From: Neodiprion pinetum
Taxonomy: Eukaryota > Arthropoda > Insecta > Hymenoptera > Diprionidae
NCBI RefSeq assembly: GCF_021155775.2
Contig: NC_060236.1
Coordinates: 6,245,087-6,309,086 of the forward strand
Direction: 5' to 3'
Length of the DNA: 64,000 nt
Made by a program: the position numbers and the translations under genes. The stretch's first letter is position 1. The number at the start of each line of letters is the position of its first letter. The notes beneath the pieces are model-generated. The model was not told the origin of the DNA, did no database searches, and worked only from the letters and a program-made list of their open reading frames with translations. Positions 13,532 through 26,236 of the stretch are shown piece after piece.

Positions 13532-14500
13532 GGAATAGGCTTCTCACGGAGATTTTCTATATAATATAGTAGTGTATGAATACTGGTGTATTATTACACG
13601 TACGTCTCACCTGCGTACTTATACATTACTTGTTATATAATATAGATGGCATTACACTCAAAGTAATAGAAAATTAATTATCTCGTAACCATTTCTTGAA
13701 TTGAATTGTACATCTGTTGTAATACCTACAATGAAAACGTTTATGAATTATTGTGTAAATTTACGAACGTCGATTCAAACTGCTAAGGTACATGTACGAA
13801 AAATTTAAGTAATAGACTATGGTTATATAAATATTCATATAATATAAATATACAATATACGTAATTATTGACTTAACGTTAAGCTTTCTAATGCCATTTC
13901 TCTACCACTTAATATATACATTTGACGCACGACTTTTTCGAGAATAAAACTTTACGAAACGCTCTAAACAAGTGTCATGATTTTCGATTTTCCTAAATAC
14001 AACCGCAGAAAGATCGACAGATAACATGATTCACTCTGTACACGTATTAAAACACGATGACGTATCTCCGGTACTGAGAAAAAATTCGTAAATATAACCT
14101 GACGTTCACATAATCCGTCGACGGAATTATAATTCATATTTTTTTCTCCTTTGCGGTCAATTGTTTTGTCCATTTTTATTTTTTATATTGTTAATTTAAT
14201 TATCGGACACCGGTACGCTTTCTCACGAAAGTGAAATTTGCGCAGGGAAACAGGATCGGATATAATTTGGTTAAACATTGTCCTGCAGCCGCACCCTTTC
14301 CGTGGCCTAACGATGTTACCGCAACTGTAATTCCAACGAGAAATGTGTAGAGTCACATTAATTACATATTTCAAACAGAGTGTCTCGAATGTTGAAACAA
14401 TTGTGATTAAAGCTGGCGATTGCGCGACGATAAATTGAATTTTACAATCCCGGATGAAAATTTCAACGATTCTAGCAATCTTCAATAACGAATTATCTGC

Positions 14501-17500
14501 AAAGCTCGATATTTCTCGGTACGATTTTCAAAGTTCCTAACCCGATATTATTCTCTTCGATTGAACCACCGAGTGTTCCTGTCCCCAGAAACTTTATTTA
14601 CACTCGATGAAATCGGGGTGGCGAACAAAGTGGACCGCCATAAACGCACTTGGTACTCCACGTGGAACCCGCGGTGTTGGGTTTCAGGTTTGAGACGTCG
14701 CGACGCCCGTCGATTTTTATTTCACGGTATTATTTCATCCACCTTATCGCAGAGCCGTTGAAACGTTCGTTTGTTCTCCACTCCGTTCGAGTGAAAGCCT
14801 ACAAGAGAAGTGAGTTATCGAAAACCGATTAAACCGGGACGGTGTATTATAAGCACAAATCAAAAGCGACGGATGGGTTTAGCGGGTGGGATGCGAAACG
14901 GTGGGTAAATTCGAAGCGCACTACTACGAAATACGCAATTTGTGTTTGACTAACTTTTAATCGAAGCCGAATCGTTTCCCGAATCCATTATCCGATAAGG
15001 TCAATAATGACCTGATAATTTGAAATCGTAAAACCTTTTCAATCTCGTTCATATCTTGTACCAAAAATCCGTTTAACATTCGTTATAACTGATACAATTG
15101 CAAATTGGTCAGGAAAGAAATCATCCAATTTCGATTTCAAACAGCGGTAATTTAAATTATCAGCCTGAATATGTATGAACGAATGAAAGATATTTTTGGG
15201 CGTGGATCGAGTTCCGCGGCAGCTTGCGAAAGTTGGTAGAAAAAAATTTAGCATTGATTAAAACTGACTGACGGAAAGAGAGAAAAAGATGAAGAGAGAG
15301 CATTTCTCTTGGAAAAATATTCGCAAAAAGGATGAATCAGCTTACAGACTGAAACATCGTAACTTGGGCGAAAATACATGCGTAATATTTGCAAATAGAA
15401 ACCAAGAGTCCGCTTAATTTTTCGTTGCTTTAGTTTTGAAAATTTCCGGGAATGAGCTTTCGTCTCCTGAAAAAATGGTCGAATCTTGTTTGCGTCGGGG
15501 GTTCAGTATCCTTCCTATTTGCCGAAACCAACTTGGGACTGGTGACCTCACGATATATAGAGTATTGGAAATTTAAAAGCGTGCGTATAATCCCGAGGGG
15601 TGAATTCCGACCCCAATTTCTCGAGTCAACTTTTTTCGGGTCAGGCGCAAACGAGTTTATTAATGATTCGAGTTAACCGTGGGTCATGAGATTCAAAGAC
15701 AGGTCATAAATTTCTGGACATTCTTTAGGCGACGGGGGATAATGCAGATATAATGATGACCGGGAGACGATGAACCCGGGGGCATAAATAATGGGAGCAG
15801 CAATTTCTCAGAGTTTTCAGGTCGTGGGATAGGATTACATCCCTCCGGCCTGCAAGCCGACCTCGAATTATAATTAAGGTCGACCTACGATTTATATACA
15901 TAAAATAGTATCCGTCCGAGTAATTACAACAAGTAAGAAAATTCGCCGTTGAGCATCTGGCGAATTTGTGGATAATTGGTGTTTACGATCGTTGTAAGCG
16001 TTTCCCTGGTGATGGAAAATGGCCTTACCGAGATATAAGTATACCGAGCGAAGACGGAGCCGAGGGCGTGTCTTTTGCATAGCTATACGTATACCTAAAG
16101 GCTGGGTGGATTGAGGAATGGGCTTAAATTAGTTGTTATTAGGACCCGGTAAACACAGACGTACGTTTTCGTGTAAACACTGCGGGCAGCAGCTAACGCA
16201 ACTCTCTATAAACCTGTATCCGTAAACTTTTCCCGAGTTTAAATTTGTCTTTGAAGAAATCGAGCATCCCGAGCAGGTGCAGGCCGCTAAAATCGGGATC
16301 TGCAAAACCGCGGTTTCCAATTTATGTAGAAATTCAGCCACGCCGCGTTTTGTGTATATATACAAGATACGTATAATTCTCAGCGCCAAAGCTCCGGTTC
16401 ACGAAATTTTCCGATATACTCTTTCAACCCCGTTTAAAACCCAAGTATGCCGTTACCAGCCGTCGATATAGGCATGTAACGTATATATACGTGGCCATGA
16501 TACGTCATCCTGCGAAGGACAGAAGAGTGTTAAATAACACCGAGACGCGAGGTCGGACCAATCTCAAATAAATTTGGGCATCGCGGTATGACTCGACATG
16601 CTTTACAAGAAACAGGACAATGGAGCTTGAGATAAAGCTCAACCGTTGCGAGTCGTATGTCGAAAATGATTCAGCAGCTTTTCCGATCAATAATCAGTTT
16701 CGCCGTAAAGACCGCAATTGAGTTCATTCTAACAGTGTTACAAACAATGATCAGGGAATTTTTAATTTAGTCATGGGAGGAACTGAAAATATCAACTTTC
16801 TATCAAGGGAATTAGAAATTATTTTTTGAGCTAACAAGTTTACTTTTGTTTTCGTGAAGGAAAGACACGTTTTACATTATATTTTTCTTCAATTCAAATT
16901 GAATTTGAACCGATTATAGACTTAATGAGCTGAACAATTTAGATTTTAGTAACTTACTAGAAGTGGGAAAATTTCGGGAAAAACTGAGACTTGGGCCTTG
17001 GAAAATCTGTAAATGTCATGGAATTTGTTTTCCCAAAATTTTGTGGTCACCCTGGAAAATTCACAGTGCACTTCTATCTTCGAATCGATATATCCCTTTA
17101 TGCAGCGGATCGTTTACGAAATTAAGACCGGGTATCAGGTAAGCGTTACTTTTTTGAAAACACACCACGACGACGTGTGACTTGTGTATTATGCTTCTCG
17201 CCGAAGCTTATTACTCGGTTTTTTAAATACAATTCCACACACGTTGCAGACCGTGCAAGGCAAGTGTGTACAGTTTGAATTGAATTCGAGTAAAAATAAG
17301 AACATCGTTTAAAAATGGAATGTGGTGGAAAAGGGAGGGGCTGAGAATTTCATAGATTTACGTTTGTTATACGTGCCGCGGATACACACCAGATATAACT
17401 ATCGGACTGACTCATACACTCCGGCAGTAAAATTTATTGACGGAGAACTCGCCCGCCTCACATTTGCGCAATGTTTATACGTATATGGATACCTGGCACT

Positions 17501-18850
17501 TGTAACAGTGCAGTAAAATCAGCGATGGGGATATCGGGTAAATATTTATGGAACATTCATCAAACATCGCGATAATATCACTCTGAGAGGCCGATGGAAA
17601 ACTCGCAGTCTCTGGAGGTTGCCGGATGATTATTTTCTTCATTCAAAAATTTCGATTCTCTCTGCATTCGTTTACAATTCGTACAACCGGTTGGAGCTAT
17701 ACGATCCGGAAAGTAGAAAAAAAAAAAAAAAAAACAAAACAACAGTCATTTCAATATTTTCTAACTAAAACATTTGTGCAAGCGACGAAATTTCTGTTAA
17801 TAATTATTTGCTTGTAGCTACATTCGAGTTTTTACTCACCTGCTGTTACACGTGAAAATCTGGCATAGAGCTTGATGCTGATTTGGCACGTGTCGGAAAC
17901 GCGATGAGATAATTAAGGCTCAAGCATTAAACGGATGACTGGTCTTGCCTGGAAGATTACAACGAATATCACCGGTCTTGAACTTAGTTCCTCCATCGGA
18001 AGCATTGTGTTTATTACGCTTCCAACAAGGAAGGTATCCCAGATCGATCTCTCCGATTTCATTTCTTATATGTAATATGTTACAGTAGAGTAAAAATTAA
18101 GCGACACCTATTTTTTTTTTTTTTATCTGCCATCAAAGACTTTAAGGGGGTGAAATCACCCTCCAAAGTTTCACTTCGTTAGAATGGCCGTAAGAATCGT
18201 GTTGAAAATCTGCTTTCATTCTTCAAGATAGTTCGCCTTCGCGGTTCAATCGCGAGTGGATTGATCGAATTTGCATCACTTCGCCCCGCGTGTGTGAGAA
18301 AGACGATGAATTCCCTCTCGGACAATGGATAATTCTCAGTATGGGTCGTGCATCTCATTCCAGTCCAAATGGCATAACTTGAACTCGACTCGCAAAAAAC
18401 CCGAGACGCAGTGAAATTATAACCATGCAGCAGGTGATGTAGCCGGAATTGCACCGCAGCGGCGCCAGTCGCACTTAAAATTTAAACCTTGATTAAAAAG
18501 CTCGGGTGAAGTAATACACCGAGCGACAGCCTTATTTTCATTTTCACGGTTGGGGGAAGGCTGAGGTTGTTAAAAATAATAGACACCCCTTCAGTCGTTC
18601 ATAATTGTGCGCGGTGCAGAAAGTAATTGTTCAAAGAAAGAAGGAAATCGCGACTCATTGTCTGCGTGGAAAACTGCTAACAATAAGAGGGTAGAGCTTT
18701 TCCAACAATAAAACTCCCACCGTACATTATAGCTTCGCGATTCTGCTGCAATGGTCGATCAAAGCTCGCGTTGAAAAAGATCGACCTGCATTTTGGCCGC
18801 GGAACCTTGTGCAGCTCTGCACGGGCATGCCGGGTAGCAAAGTGACGTAT
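14501..18850. other. non-coding sequence between gene A tail and gene B
   Basis: Composition becomes noticeably less AT-rich than the preceding tract. Open frames are short and lack protein-like features. It contains an inverted copy of a dispersed repeat (16748-17053) and ordinary poly-A runs. Upstream exons or regulatory DNA of gene B could lie here but cannot be placed. Confidence 0.35.
16748..17053 (-). mobile_element. CAGGGTGGCCACA-ended dispersed repeat, inverted copy
   Basis: Read on the minus strand it starts CAGGGTGACCACAAAATTTT. It then runs parallel to 62773-63100 for about 300 bases with many small differences (shared phrases include TTTTCCAAGG, AATTCAATTTGAATTGAAG and GATATTTTCAGTT). 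No coding capacity. The transposon class is not clear from the ends alone. Confidence 0.7.
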
Positions 18851-18859
18851 CGATCCGCG

Positions 18860-18900
18860 GGGTCACCCGGGGTCACCAAAGTTCAGAGCCTCGGAGTTCA
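18860..18900 (+). promoter_or_regulatory. array of nuclear-receptor-type half-sites (DR4 spacing)
   Basis: Three RGKTCA half-sites in the same orientation start at 18860 (GGGTCA), 18870 (GGGTCA) and 18880 (AGTTCA), so each pair is separated by exactly four bases. A fourth AGTTCA starts at 18895. DR4 elements are bound by RXR/USP heterodimers, including EcR-USP in insects. The array lies about 470 bases upstream of the gene B start exon in a GC-rich patch (18780-18960), next to a CRE-like TGACGTAT at 18843. Regulation of gene B is inferred. Confidence 0.4.
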
Positions 18901-19129
18901 GCAACCCCGTGGAAAATGAATCCGTCCTCCAGCTGCACAGAGCCAAACACCTGTTATTTGTTCATTCAGTTTTTCACAGCATCTCGTCTTGTGTAATTCA
19001 ACCGTGATCCCAGAATTTCAGTCCAGGGTTAAGTTTTCTAGTTCTCGTTTTAATGTTCACGATAGAACTTACAACACGCAAACTATTGTATTCACTGTGA
19101 ATTCTTAACAAACAATTTTCGTATTTAAG

Positions 19130-19264
19130 ATGGCGTCGTCTTTAAAATCTTCAAAAGTCGATATCTCTGACGGTTACAGTCAAACTCGAATGAAGCTTAG
19201 CAAAAATATTCTTGCCATCGGTCCGAAGCTCTCTGAATTTTTCCAAAATTTTTTATCACCGTGA
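19130..19264 (+). CDS. possible 44-aa small open frame upstream of gene B
   Basis: An ATG in the context AAGATGGCG, a motif enriched at animal start codons and YY1-type promoter elements, opens a 44-codon frame beginning MASSLKSSKV and ending with TGA. The end lies 66 bases before the gene B acceptor. It could be an upstream ORF, a small first exon product, or chance. Composition is only weakly protein-like and no family is recognised. If it is in the mature transcript it could control translation of gene B. Confidence 0.2.
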   Translation: MASSLKSSKVDISDGYSQTRMKLSKNILAIGPKLSEFFQNFLSP

Positions 19265-19330
19265 TCGAGAATAGCGGTCTCTTGAATTTTCGAAGTGGGA
19301 GCAGTGTGAGTAATTCTCTTGTTTTTCAGT

Positions 19331-21345
19331 ATGATCGGGGCCATGCCAGCGGTGGCTGTCCGCCACGAGCGACGCAGACAAGAAAAGAGGCTGAAGCGTC
19401 CCAGCCAGCTGTACCTAGGTGGTCAATGGATGCCACCGCCGCCAGGTTCGCCGCCAACGCCGAGTCCCCACGGTCCCAACAGTCACCTAGAACCCTTGCC
19501 GGAGTTGTACCTATGCGGAAAGGTAGCTTACCGTTCCTCGATTCCCCCGTTCGAGCTCCATCGTGAGTCGAACGTTCAACTGATTGAAACGCTTGCAGAT
19601 ATCCGGTCTCCACGCAGTCGTCGTATGCCTTCTCCTCGGAGCCGTCGTCCTGGTCGTTGGTCTGGTCCAGCTGGCGCCTGGAGCGACGACGACCGATCAC
19701 AGACTCGTCCTCCTCGTAGCCGGGGCGGCTCTCCTTTTACTGGGTGAGAAATTGCCCCCATTACCACAACTCCGTCACTACACCTTAGAGTCATTCGAGA
19801 GTGAGTTGAAATGCACCCGCAAATCTGAAGCACCAAATGAGTATTCCACCGCGATGACCACTAGCTCGTGAACGCGACATCTTACGGCTGTCTTGTCGCG
19901 TTAGTGGAGAGTTAAAAACGATGAATAATAATTTAACCGAGTCATCCCCGCAAGGCCGTGTCTGCCCGTGAACCTAATGTTCGTAGACAGGATCAGATCG
20001 GACGAGACACGTTTCTTCGAATCCGTGTCCTCCAATTACGCGGTAATGAAATTCTGGAGCGGGGTTGAAATTCCGAATTTGAAGGGTTCCGAAAGCGCAT
20101 AATTTCGAATTACTTGGCGGCGAAACTTGAAGTAATAAAATCAAACTTTGAAGAGACAACAAAGTTTCGAATAGTCGGAAACCCGACGGTTCAATGTTCC
20201 GCAATATAAGATTCCAAAAATTCAAGTTACGATAGTGCAAAATACCGAAAAATAAAGTTTCGATAGAGTAAAATTCCGAATAATAAAATATGCTCGCACT
20301 GCATAGTTTACTCAACGATTGGGTGTAAAAAAATCAGAAAAACCGACCAGGATTCCGAACGTAAAAATATCGAAAATCAGAAACACGAAAAGAGCAAAGT
20401 GGTGAAATTTCATCAAGCCAGAAATTCACAGAACTGAATAAATCTTGGATCACTCGAAATTTCGATGCTTCGGATCTCTAAATTTCCTCATTATCGCACT
20501 TTTGGAACTTTGACTTGTCGATGTTGTGCCCTTTCGAACCATTCGTAACTTTGACGCTTCGTCAAAGTATAATATCTGTACTCCAAATATCGCTACTAAA
20601 AAAAATTCGTAACTTGTCGCTTTCGGAACTTCTCGATTTCGGAATGTCAATCGCGCCCCGAAATACTGTCTAAAACTGCAACCAGTCTCTTTTCTTAATT
20701 TTGCCCGTATAATCCGTCCGAGCAGTTAATTAATGAGCACATAGCGTATAATACACTGGTCCTTGAAGCGACTTGTACAACGGAGTCTCGTCGCCTTTGA
20801 GCTCTGTAACCCGGGTTGAAAACACGAGGGTTATAAAAAGATGAGACATGAAAACCAGAGAACGAGCGAAACGATTCTTCCGAAGAGGCAAGTCAGACGG
20901 ACCGAGTCGCGAGTAGCGAGATAGGAAAAGAGACAAGGGCAATGCAATGTTAGGGAAAAGTGATTCGAATTCATCCCTCGAGCGAGTTGCTCATTATTCG
21001 TTTATTCACGTTCGTGAGTGTCGTAGTTACCGTATTTCCCGCCTCTTCTTCGCAGGCATCGCCCTGGCGGGTGTCAGATGTTACGTACTTCACTGCATGC
21101 CTTTGCCGGCCCAGCTTTCCCCAGTGGCAACCCCCGTTCCTCCAATTGTCACTGACCCGCCGGCAAGAGGCGGGACGCTGGACCTGCTGGTCGGTCATCA
21201 GAATCAAATTATTCACCAAAACACTCCGGAATTGGACGCGCTGATGCAGACGGAGAACCAGCATCACCATCACCATCATCATCACCACCACGGTAACCAC
21301 AAGAAGAAGCGAAGCTCCCAGGGCTCTCACACGGAGGAAGCCTAA
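19331..21345 (+). CDS. gene B: two-pass membrane protein, second member of the tandem family
   Basis: Three exons (19331-19522, 19599-19743, 21056-21345) join in frame to 208 aa. Junctions are AAAG/gtagct with ttgcag, and CTGG/gtgaga with ttcgcag. The ATG follows a TTTTTCAG acceptor by one base. A basic patch (RHERRRQEKRLKR, residues 11-23) and a Pro-rich region lead to LYLCGK, then TM1 (LLLGAVVLVVGLVQLAPGA, about residues 75-93). TM2 (about 99-117) is split by the second intron, phase 1. The C-terminus is Pro-rich, then has ten consecutive His residues and a KKKR patch. The TM1 block is nearly identical to gene C. The second intron contains a foldback element. The function is unknown. The His run is encoded by mixed CAT/CAC codons, so it is not a pure microsatellite. 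Confidence 0.85.
20056..20660. mobile_element. GC-tipped foldback repeat, copy 2 (inside gene B intron 2)
   Basis: The best-preserved full-length copy. The left arm starts GGAGCGGGGTTGAAATTCCG and contains GGTTCCGAAAGCGC and GGCGGCGAAACTTGAAG. The right arm carries the complementary blocks in reverse order and ends CGCGCCCCG. Arms are about 120 bases, with an AT-rich centre. No ORF of its own. It lies wholly within an intron, so the nascent transcript could form a long hairpin. Confidence 0.8.
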
Positions 21346-21427
21346 CGGGGCTGATAACTGATCGAACTAACTCCTCTGCGGCTGATAATAATTTTTCGGT
21401 ATAATCGAACGGCAGAAAGAAAACTAT

Positions 21428-21553
21428 AGGTAAAAAAAAAACACACACACACACATACACAAAATGGAAAATAACAAAAAAAAAAAGAAAAAAAAATACA
21501 AAACGGCAACAGAAAAAAAAAAAAAAAAATAAGAAGAAGAAGAAGAAGAAAAC
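21428..21553. repeat. poly-A / CA / AAG low-complexity tract
   Basis: Begins about 80 bases after the gene B stop. A-rich runs, a short (CA)n, then AAGAAG repeats. No AATAAA within the pure A tract, so it is low complexity and not an obvious cleavage site. Confidence 0.8.
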
Positions 21554-24415
21554 TTACAAAGCAGAACTAAACGGGGATGTGCCTAATCGGAAATTATGCA
21601 ATTAACAGAAAATATGATATATCCTGAGTTCGTAAAGTTGTTGCGCGCAACGTTAAATCCATAAGCCCGATTGCGAGTTGAGGTGAACGGCGGGTTTCTG
21701 TTACCTTCTTAAATCTTCCAGGGAACAAGATTAAGTATAGCGGGAATGAAAATTCAAATATATGTATCTAAGGAAGAACGCTCGGTCCATAATTTTTGAC
21801 AGTTAACGTTAATGAAGCTAATTTGTGTAACGACGAGTCGAGTAATAGACGTACCACTAATTTCGTTGCAAAATTGGTGTACGAAGGGCGCTTAATTTCC
21901 GCAAACAACTACTTGAAACGTGTAACGTTATAATTTAGAAAGATGATTGATGGCTTATGTACGTGTTTGTTTTTCAATTATTCGCTGACACATTCGAACG
22001 AATGTGGATTTATTAATTATGCATACGTAGGTACATACGATGAAAATCCGATATGCAATTTTACGATAATAAGAGACAAACAATAATTTGCCTTTCAAAC
22101 GATGAAGTTTTATCGGTCAAACATTTCGTGAAAGTTGTACCTATACATATTATACATTAATATATAATATAATTATACATAATCCGGATTATCTGTATAA
22201 TGAACTGCGATAGTCTTTTCGTTTATAAATATTTTCCTTCATTTCTATTTCTGCACATCGTCGGTTTCTCATCATCCAGCACGGAAAAAAGTAAATGTGT
22301 TCGCGGTAAGTTTCACTTTATTAGCGAACTAACCTACGATAGTATATAATTTTATACCGCGTACATTATTTATTACAAATATATAACAAACTATTTTTTA
22401 TTTTTTTTTTTTTTGTACTCTGTAAAAATCAAAGCTAGATATTGCTTTATGAAAATCAAATTGCGAGAAATAAGGTAGTAAACAATGAATGTAGCTGATA
22501 AAATCTATTGGTTACGATGTACTAATTTTATTAAAACTAAAAGGCTTTCCGCTTCGTCGACGAATCTTCGATACTTTTTTGGTAATTCTGAATCCCGAGT
22601 GAAACAAGGATCGAGTTTCAATGCGCGTTCGTATTGTTTAAAATTTTAAAGATTTCTTGGTGCTTCGTGTTAAATTAACAATTAGAATATTGAATTATTA
22701 TATAGTTGCTTTACACTTTGAACTGTTTATTATATTTTACTAAGACGTTTTTTTCTTACAACAACTTTTACAACTGTATTATACGTATATCTATATTCTT
22801 GATGGGATCTAACAGCGAACAAATCCTTGTACGTAAAAATTTGCGTCCTGTGTTAATCTTCGATTTAAAAACACCCGAGAATCTGCCGAATGAATAATCA
22901 AAATTTTCTCGAGAGAGTAATTATGTCACGTTCGTTAATTAAATGAGGAACAATAATTAGAAAAACAGAAAAAGTTGTCACTGCAGTCAGAGTAGAATTT
23001 CAAAAGTATCACAATCAAAACCCGTGGATTATCAAACAATAAAGAGGAATCGATTGAATAAATAGTCGTGAGGCGCAGATTTTTAGAATCACGAAAAATC
23101 AACGTCTCCGGTCTCATATGCCGGTATTGTAGAATACGATACTATCGGTGAAGTAATCAGCGCAGATTAAATCTAAAAATGCAAAACGACAGCTTTATTT
23201 GATGTTTAATCTTAAGGGTTATACAAACTTTAACCCCTCCCCGATTATTAATATTATTATCATCATTATGATGATGTTATATAACATGATACATACATAT
23301 ATATTATAAATATATTCTATATGTACACTGTATAGCGTATTGTAAAACTTTTTCGACCAAAGTGAAAATTGTGTTACGAATGTGTTGAGTACCCAAGTGC
23401 GAATGGACGTGTACAAGGATAAATTGTAAGTGTGCCAATATACAAATGAGATGCAAGTGTATATTATATTAATCGAACGACAAATGTTATTCGAATGTTC
23501 AGAAATAATTTTCGACAAATAACAATACTGAAAAAGGTTTGTTCGCATCTCTTGCCTCGTACTTTTATGCAGTCTTCTTATTACATAATAATATATAATA
23601 TATGCTTAGAATTTGATATTTACGATATTGTATATGTAAAGCATAATAATGCGCATAATATATTTATTATAATACCGATGAAAATCGGACATTCTTTACG
23701 CGTAAATTATGGATGTTTTCATTCTATATTTAAGACGTCGTTGAACTGTATAACGCGTCTGATTTTTTCACCATATATTTAGTTTAAAAAAAAAAAAAGA
23801 AAAAATAAAAAAAAAACGCTGCAATTTTTCATCGTTACACGTATATTTTATATTCGCAATTTTCACCCCTGAAACAACAAAAGTCTCTATAATCAGTCAG
23901 TTGCGTAAGTTTCAGTACTATTGGCATATATAATTATTTTAGAGGCGCAGCGTTCTCTTCGCTACTTCGTTTGGTTACCTTGAAGTTTGTAAATTGTGCA
24001 AAACCGAAACCTAAAATTGAAGTAAAAACGGAAAGAAAAATGTCACTGATTGAATCACGTGAATTTTTTTGTTTCTTTGCATCATCAATTAACGGCTGAT
24101 TCAATTTAATTATACTTTGCATTTAGTGCGAAAAGCTTTAACGTGCAGGATCGAGTAAAAAGAAAAAATGAAGAAAAAAAAAAAAAAACTAGGAGTATTA
24201 AAAACTGTATATATACAAAACTCGATCTCGATTTTCAAGAATATTGATAAGCTGTTATAGGCGGAAATATCAATATGACATAACATGAAATGAACAAGTA
24301 TTTGAATACGATAATTAACATGGTATATAATTATATACTGTACACGATGATTATTAATTATATATATGCACTGTATAACGCACGCGCACTGTTATATCAA
24401 TGTTACGTATTTATA

Positions 24416-24782
24416 TAGGCATTCCATGTCAATTCGACCAGGTCATGACAGTCATGTCTTTTATTTATCCAGAAATAATATTAAATTTTTTTCTCAATTC
24501 TTTTTCAGTGCAATGGGATACAAAAAATACCTGAATTTATGTTTTTACACTCTTCTAAAAAAAATTCACCACGAGCGGTGACCGTTGAAAGTCGGAAAAA
24601 AAATATTCGATCCCTAGATTTTTTTTATTGAGCGTTATTTTAAGAAAAATGTAAAAAAATTAATTTAAGTATTTTTGAGGTACTGGAAGGTCTCATAAAA
24701 ATGACGAGGAAAACAAAAAAAAAAAGAAAGCAAAAAAAATAATACGAGGGTCTGGATCTGACCGAGTTGGCATGGAATGCCT
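24416..24782. mobile_element. GGCATTCCA-ended MITE, copy 1
   Basis: The left end reads GGCATTCCATGTCAATTCG and the right end, on the opposite strand, GGCATTCCATGCCAACTCGG. A TA precedes the left end. The inside is AT-rich with no gene. The same terminal motif recurs at 57060-57767 and 61859-62158. Confidence 0.65.
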
Positions 24783-25425
24783 CATATATACCTGATAATA
24801 AGATATTATGATAAGGCAATGCGAGGCAGTCGCAAATAATTCTGTACAACCGTATATTTGATTTCGGGTGTAATGAAAATAATCGCACAAGCTATTTGAG
24901 AGAAGGGCCAAAATGATGAATATTAGAGAGGAAAAGAAAAACGAACTTTTTTCGTTTAAAAATTGAAAATTTCACAAGAGCAAATCAAGCATTGTCGCAT
25001 CAACGATAAAATCGCATATACGTGTATCTATACGACATAGGTGATAATTATATGATTCTGAAGTATCCCGTACCGATAATTATGTGCACGATCATATGTA
25101 TACTAAAAAAAATATATATATATATACATACATACATACATATATACATGTATACATATATTAAGGTACCTATCGCAGAATCTTTTTTCAAACCGAATCT
25201 CTCGATAAACCTATAACGAGGTAAGGAAGGTATCATAGCAAAATACCGTTATACAAAACGAAACGTGTATTAAAAAACATTTATGTACCTAACAATCGAT
25301 ATATACGCGATGCATTATGGAGAAGCAACTGTGCCCTGAGAGCTTGCGTGTCAAAATCACACCTATATACATTAAAACAAACGTCAACTTGTCGTCACAT
25401 GAAGTACGAAAGAATTTTAATATGC

Positions 25426-25452
25426 AATAATAATAATAATAATAATAATAAT
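25426..25452. repeat. (AAT)n microsatellite
   Basis: About nine AAT/TAA units. Confidence 0.85.
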
Positions 25453-25798
25453 TAGCTCCGAATTATTCGAATTTGCTTAGACATTTCATTTTTTCTTTTT
25501 ATCTTTTCATCACATCAACTTTCAAACAAATTTATCTACGCATTGAATCTTACGAATACAGAGCCTTATTAACGTTTGTTTGATTTTTTTTTTTTTTTCT
25601 TTTTCTCGTACTTTTCTTTGTGTAAACGTATACAACTCCTTGATATAAGCTGGTGCTGAGAATGTTGTTGAATCGCGACGCGCAAGTTCCGTATACTTGA
25701 CTACCGCTGGGGTCCACTTATATTTATTAATATTTCCTATACACCTAACCTGAAAACATTTCACAACAAAAAAACCATGAAAAAAAATACACACACGG

Positions 25799-25892
25799 AT
25801 ATATATATATATATATATACACATAAACACAGGCACACACATACTCGAAAAATATCTATAACATAGCTCTATACAAGATGTTTATCGATATA

Positions 25893-25927
<35 letters not shown>
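25799..25927. repeat. two (AT)n microsatellites
   Basis: AT dinucleotide runs at 25799-25820 and 25889-25927 separated by CA-rich sequence. Confidence 0.85.
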
Positions 25928-26236
25928 TAAGAATTTAAGGATTTTAAATTCATAAATATATTTACACATTATACATAACTATAATATTATATCTTATGAG
26001 CTTTTCCTTTCACGTATATACATTATATTATATACGCATATACATATATATTTATTTATTCCTGTGTAATGAAAAAATGCTTTTTTACACCGAATTATAA
26101 AAAAAAAAAATCCAACATTTAAAAGCAAATAAAAAGTTGAATATAAAGTTATCGTGAAGAAAAAGGAAGAGAAAAGAAATGCGAAGATCTTGAATATGTT
26201 CAAATTCCTAGTATATGTACAATGTTCATGTATGTA

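Larger units (their letters stand above)
7473..14500. other. AT-rich tract following gene A, possible long 3'UTR
   Basis: About 7 kb of strongly AT-rich sequence directly after the gene A stop, full of poly-A, poly-T, TA and TTA repeats. No open frame has coding character. Several AATAAA hexamers occur (for example near 10681, 11147 and 11670), so the tract may be an extended 3'UTR, intergenic DNA, or both. Confidence 0.4.

Noticed and set aside
19584..19871. Gene B exon 2 continuing into intron 2 as an alternative end
   Set aside because: The frame runs 42 codons past the donor, but the extra residues are unremarkable. Splicing to 21056 is in phase and completes the second membrane segment.
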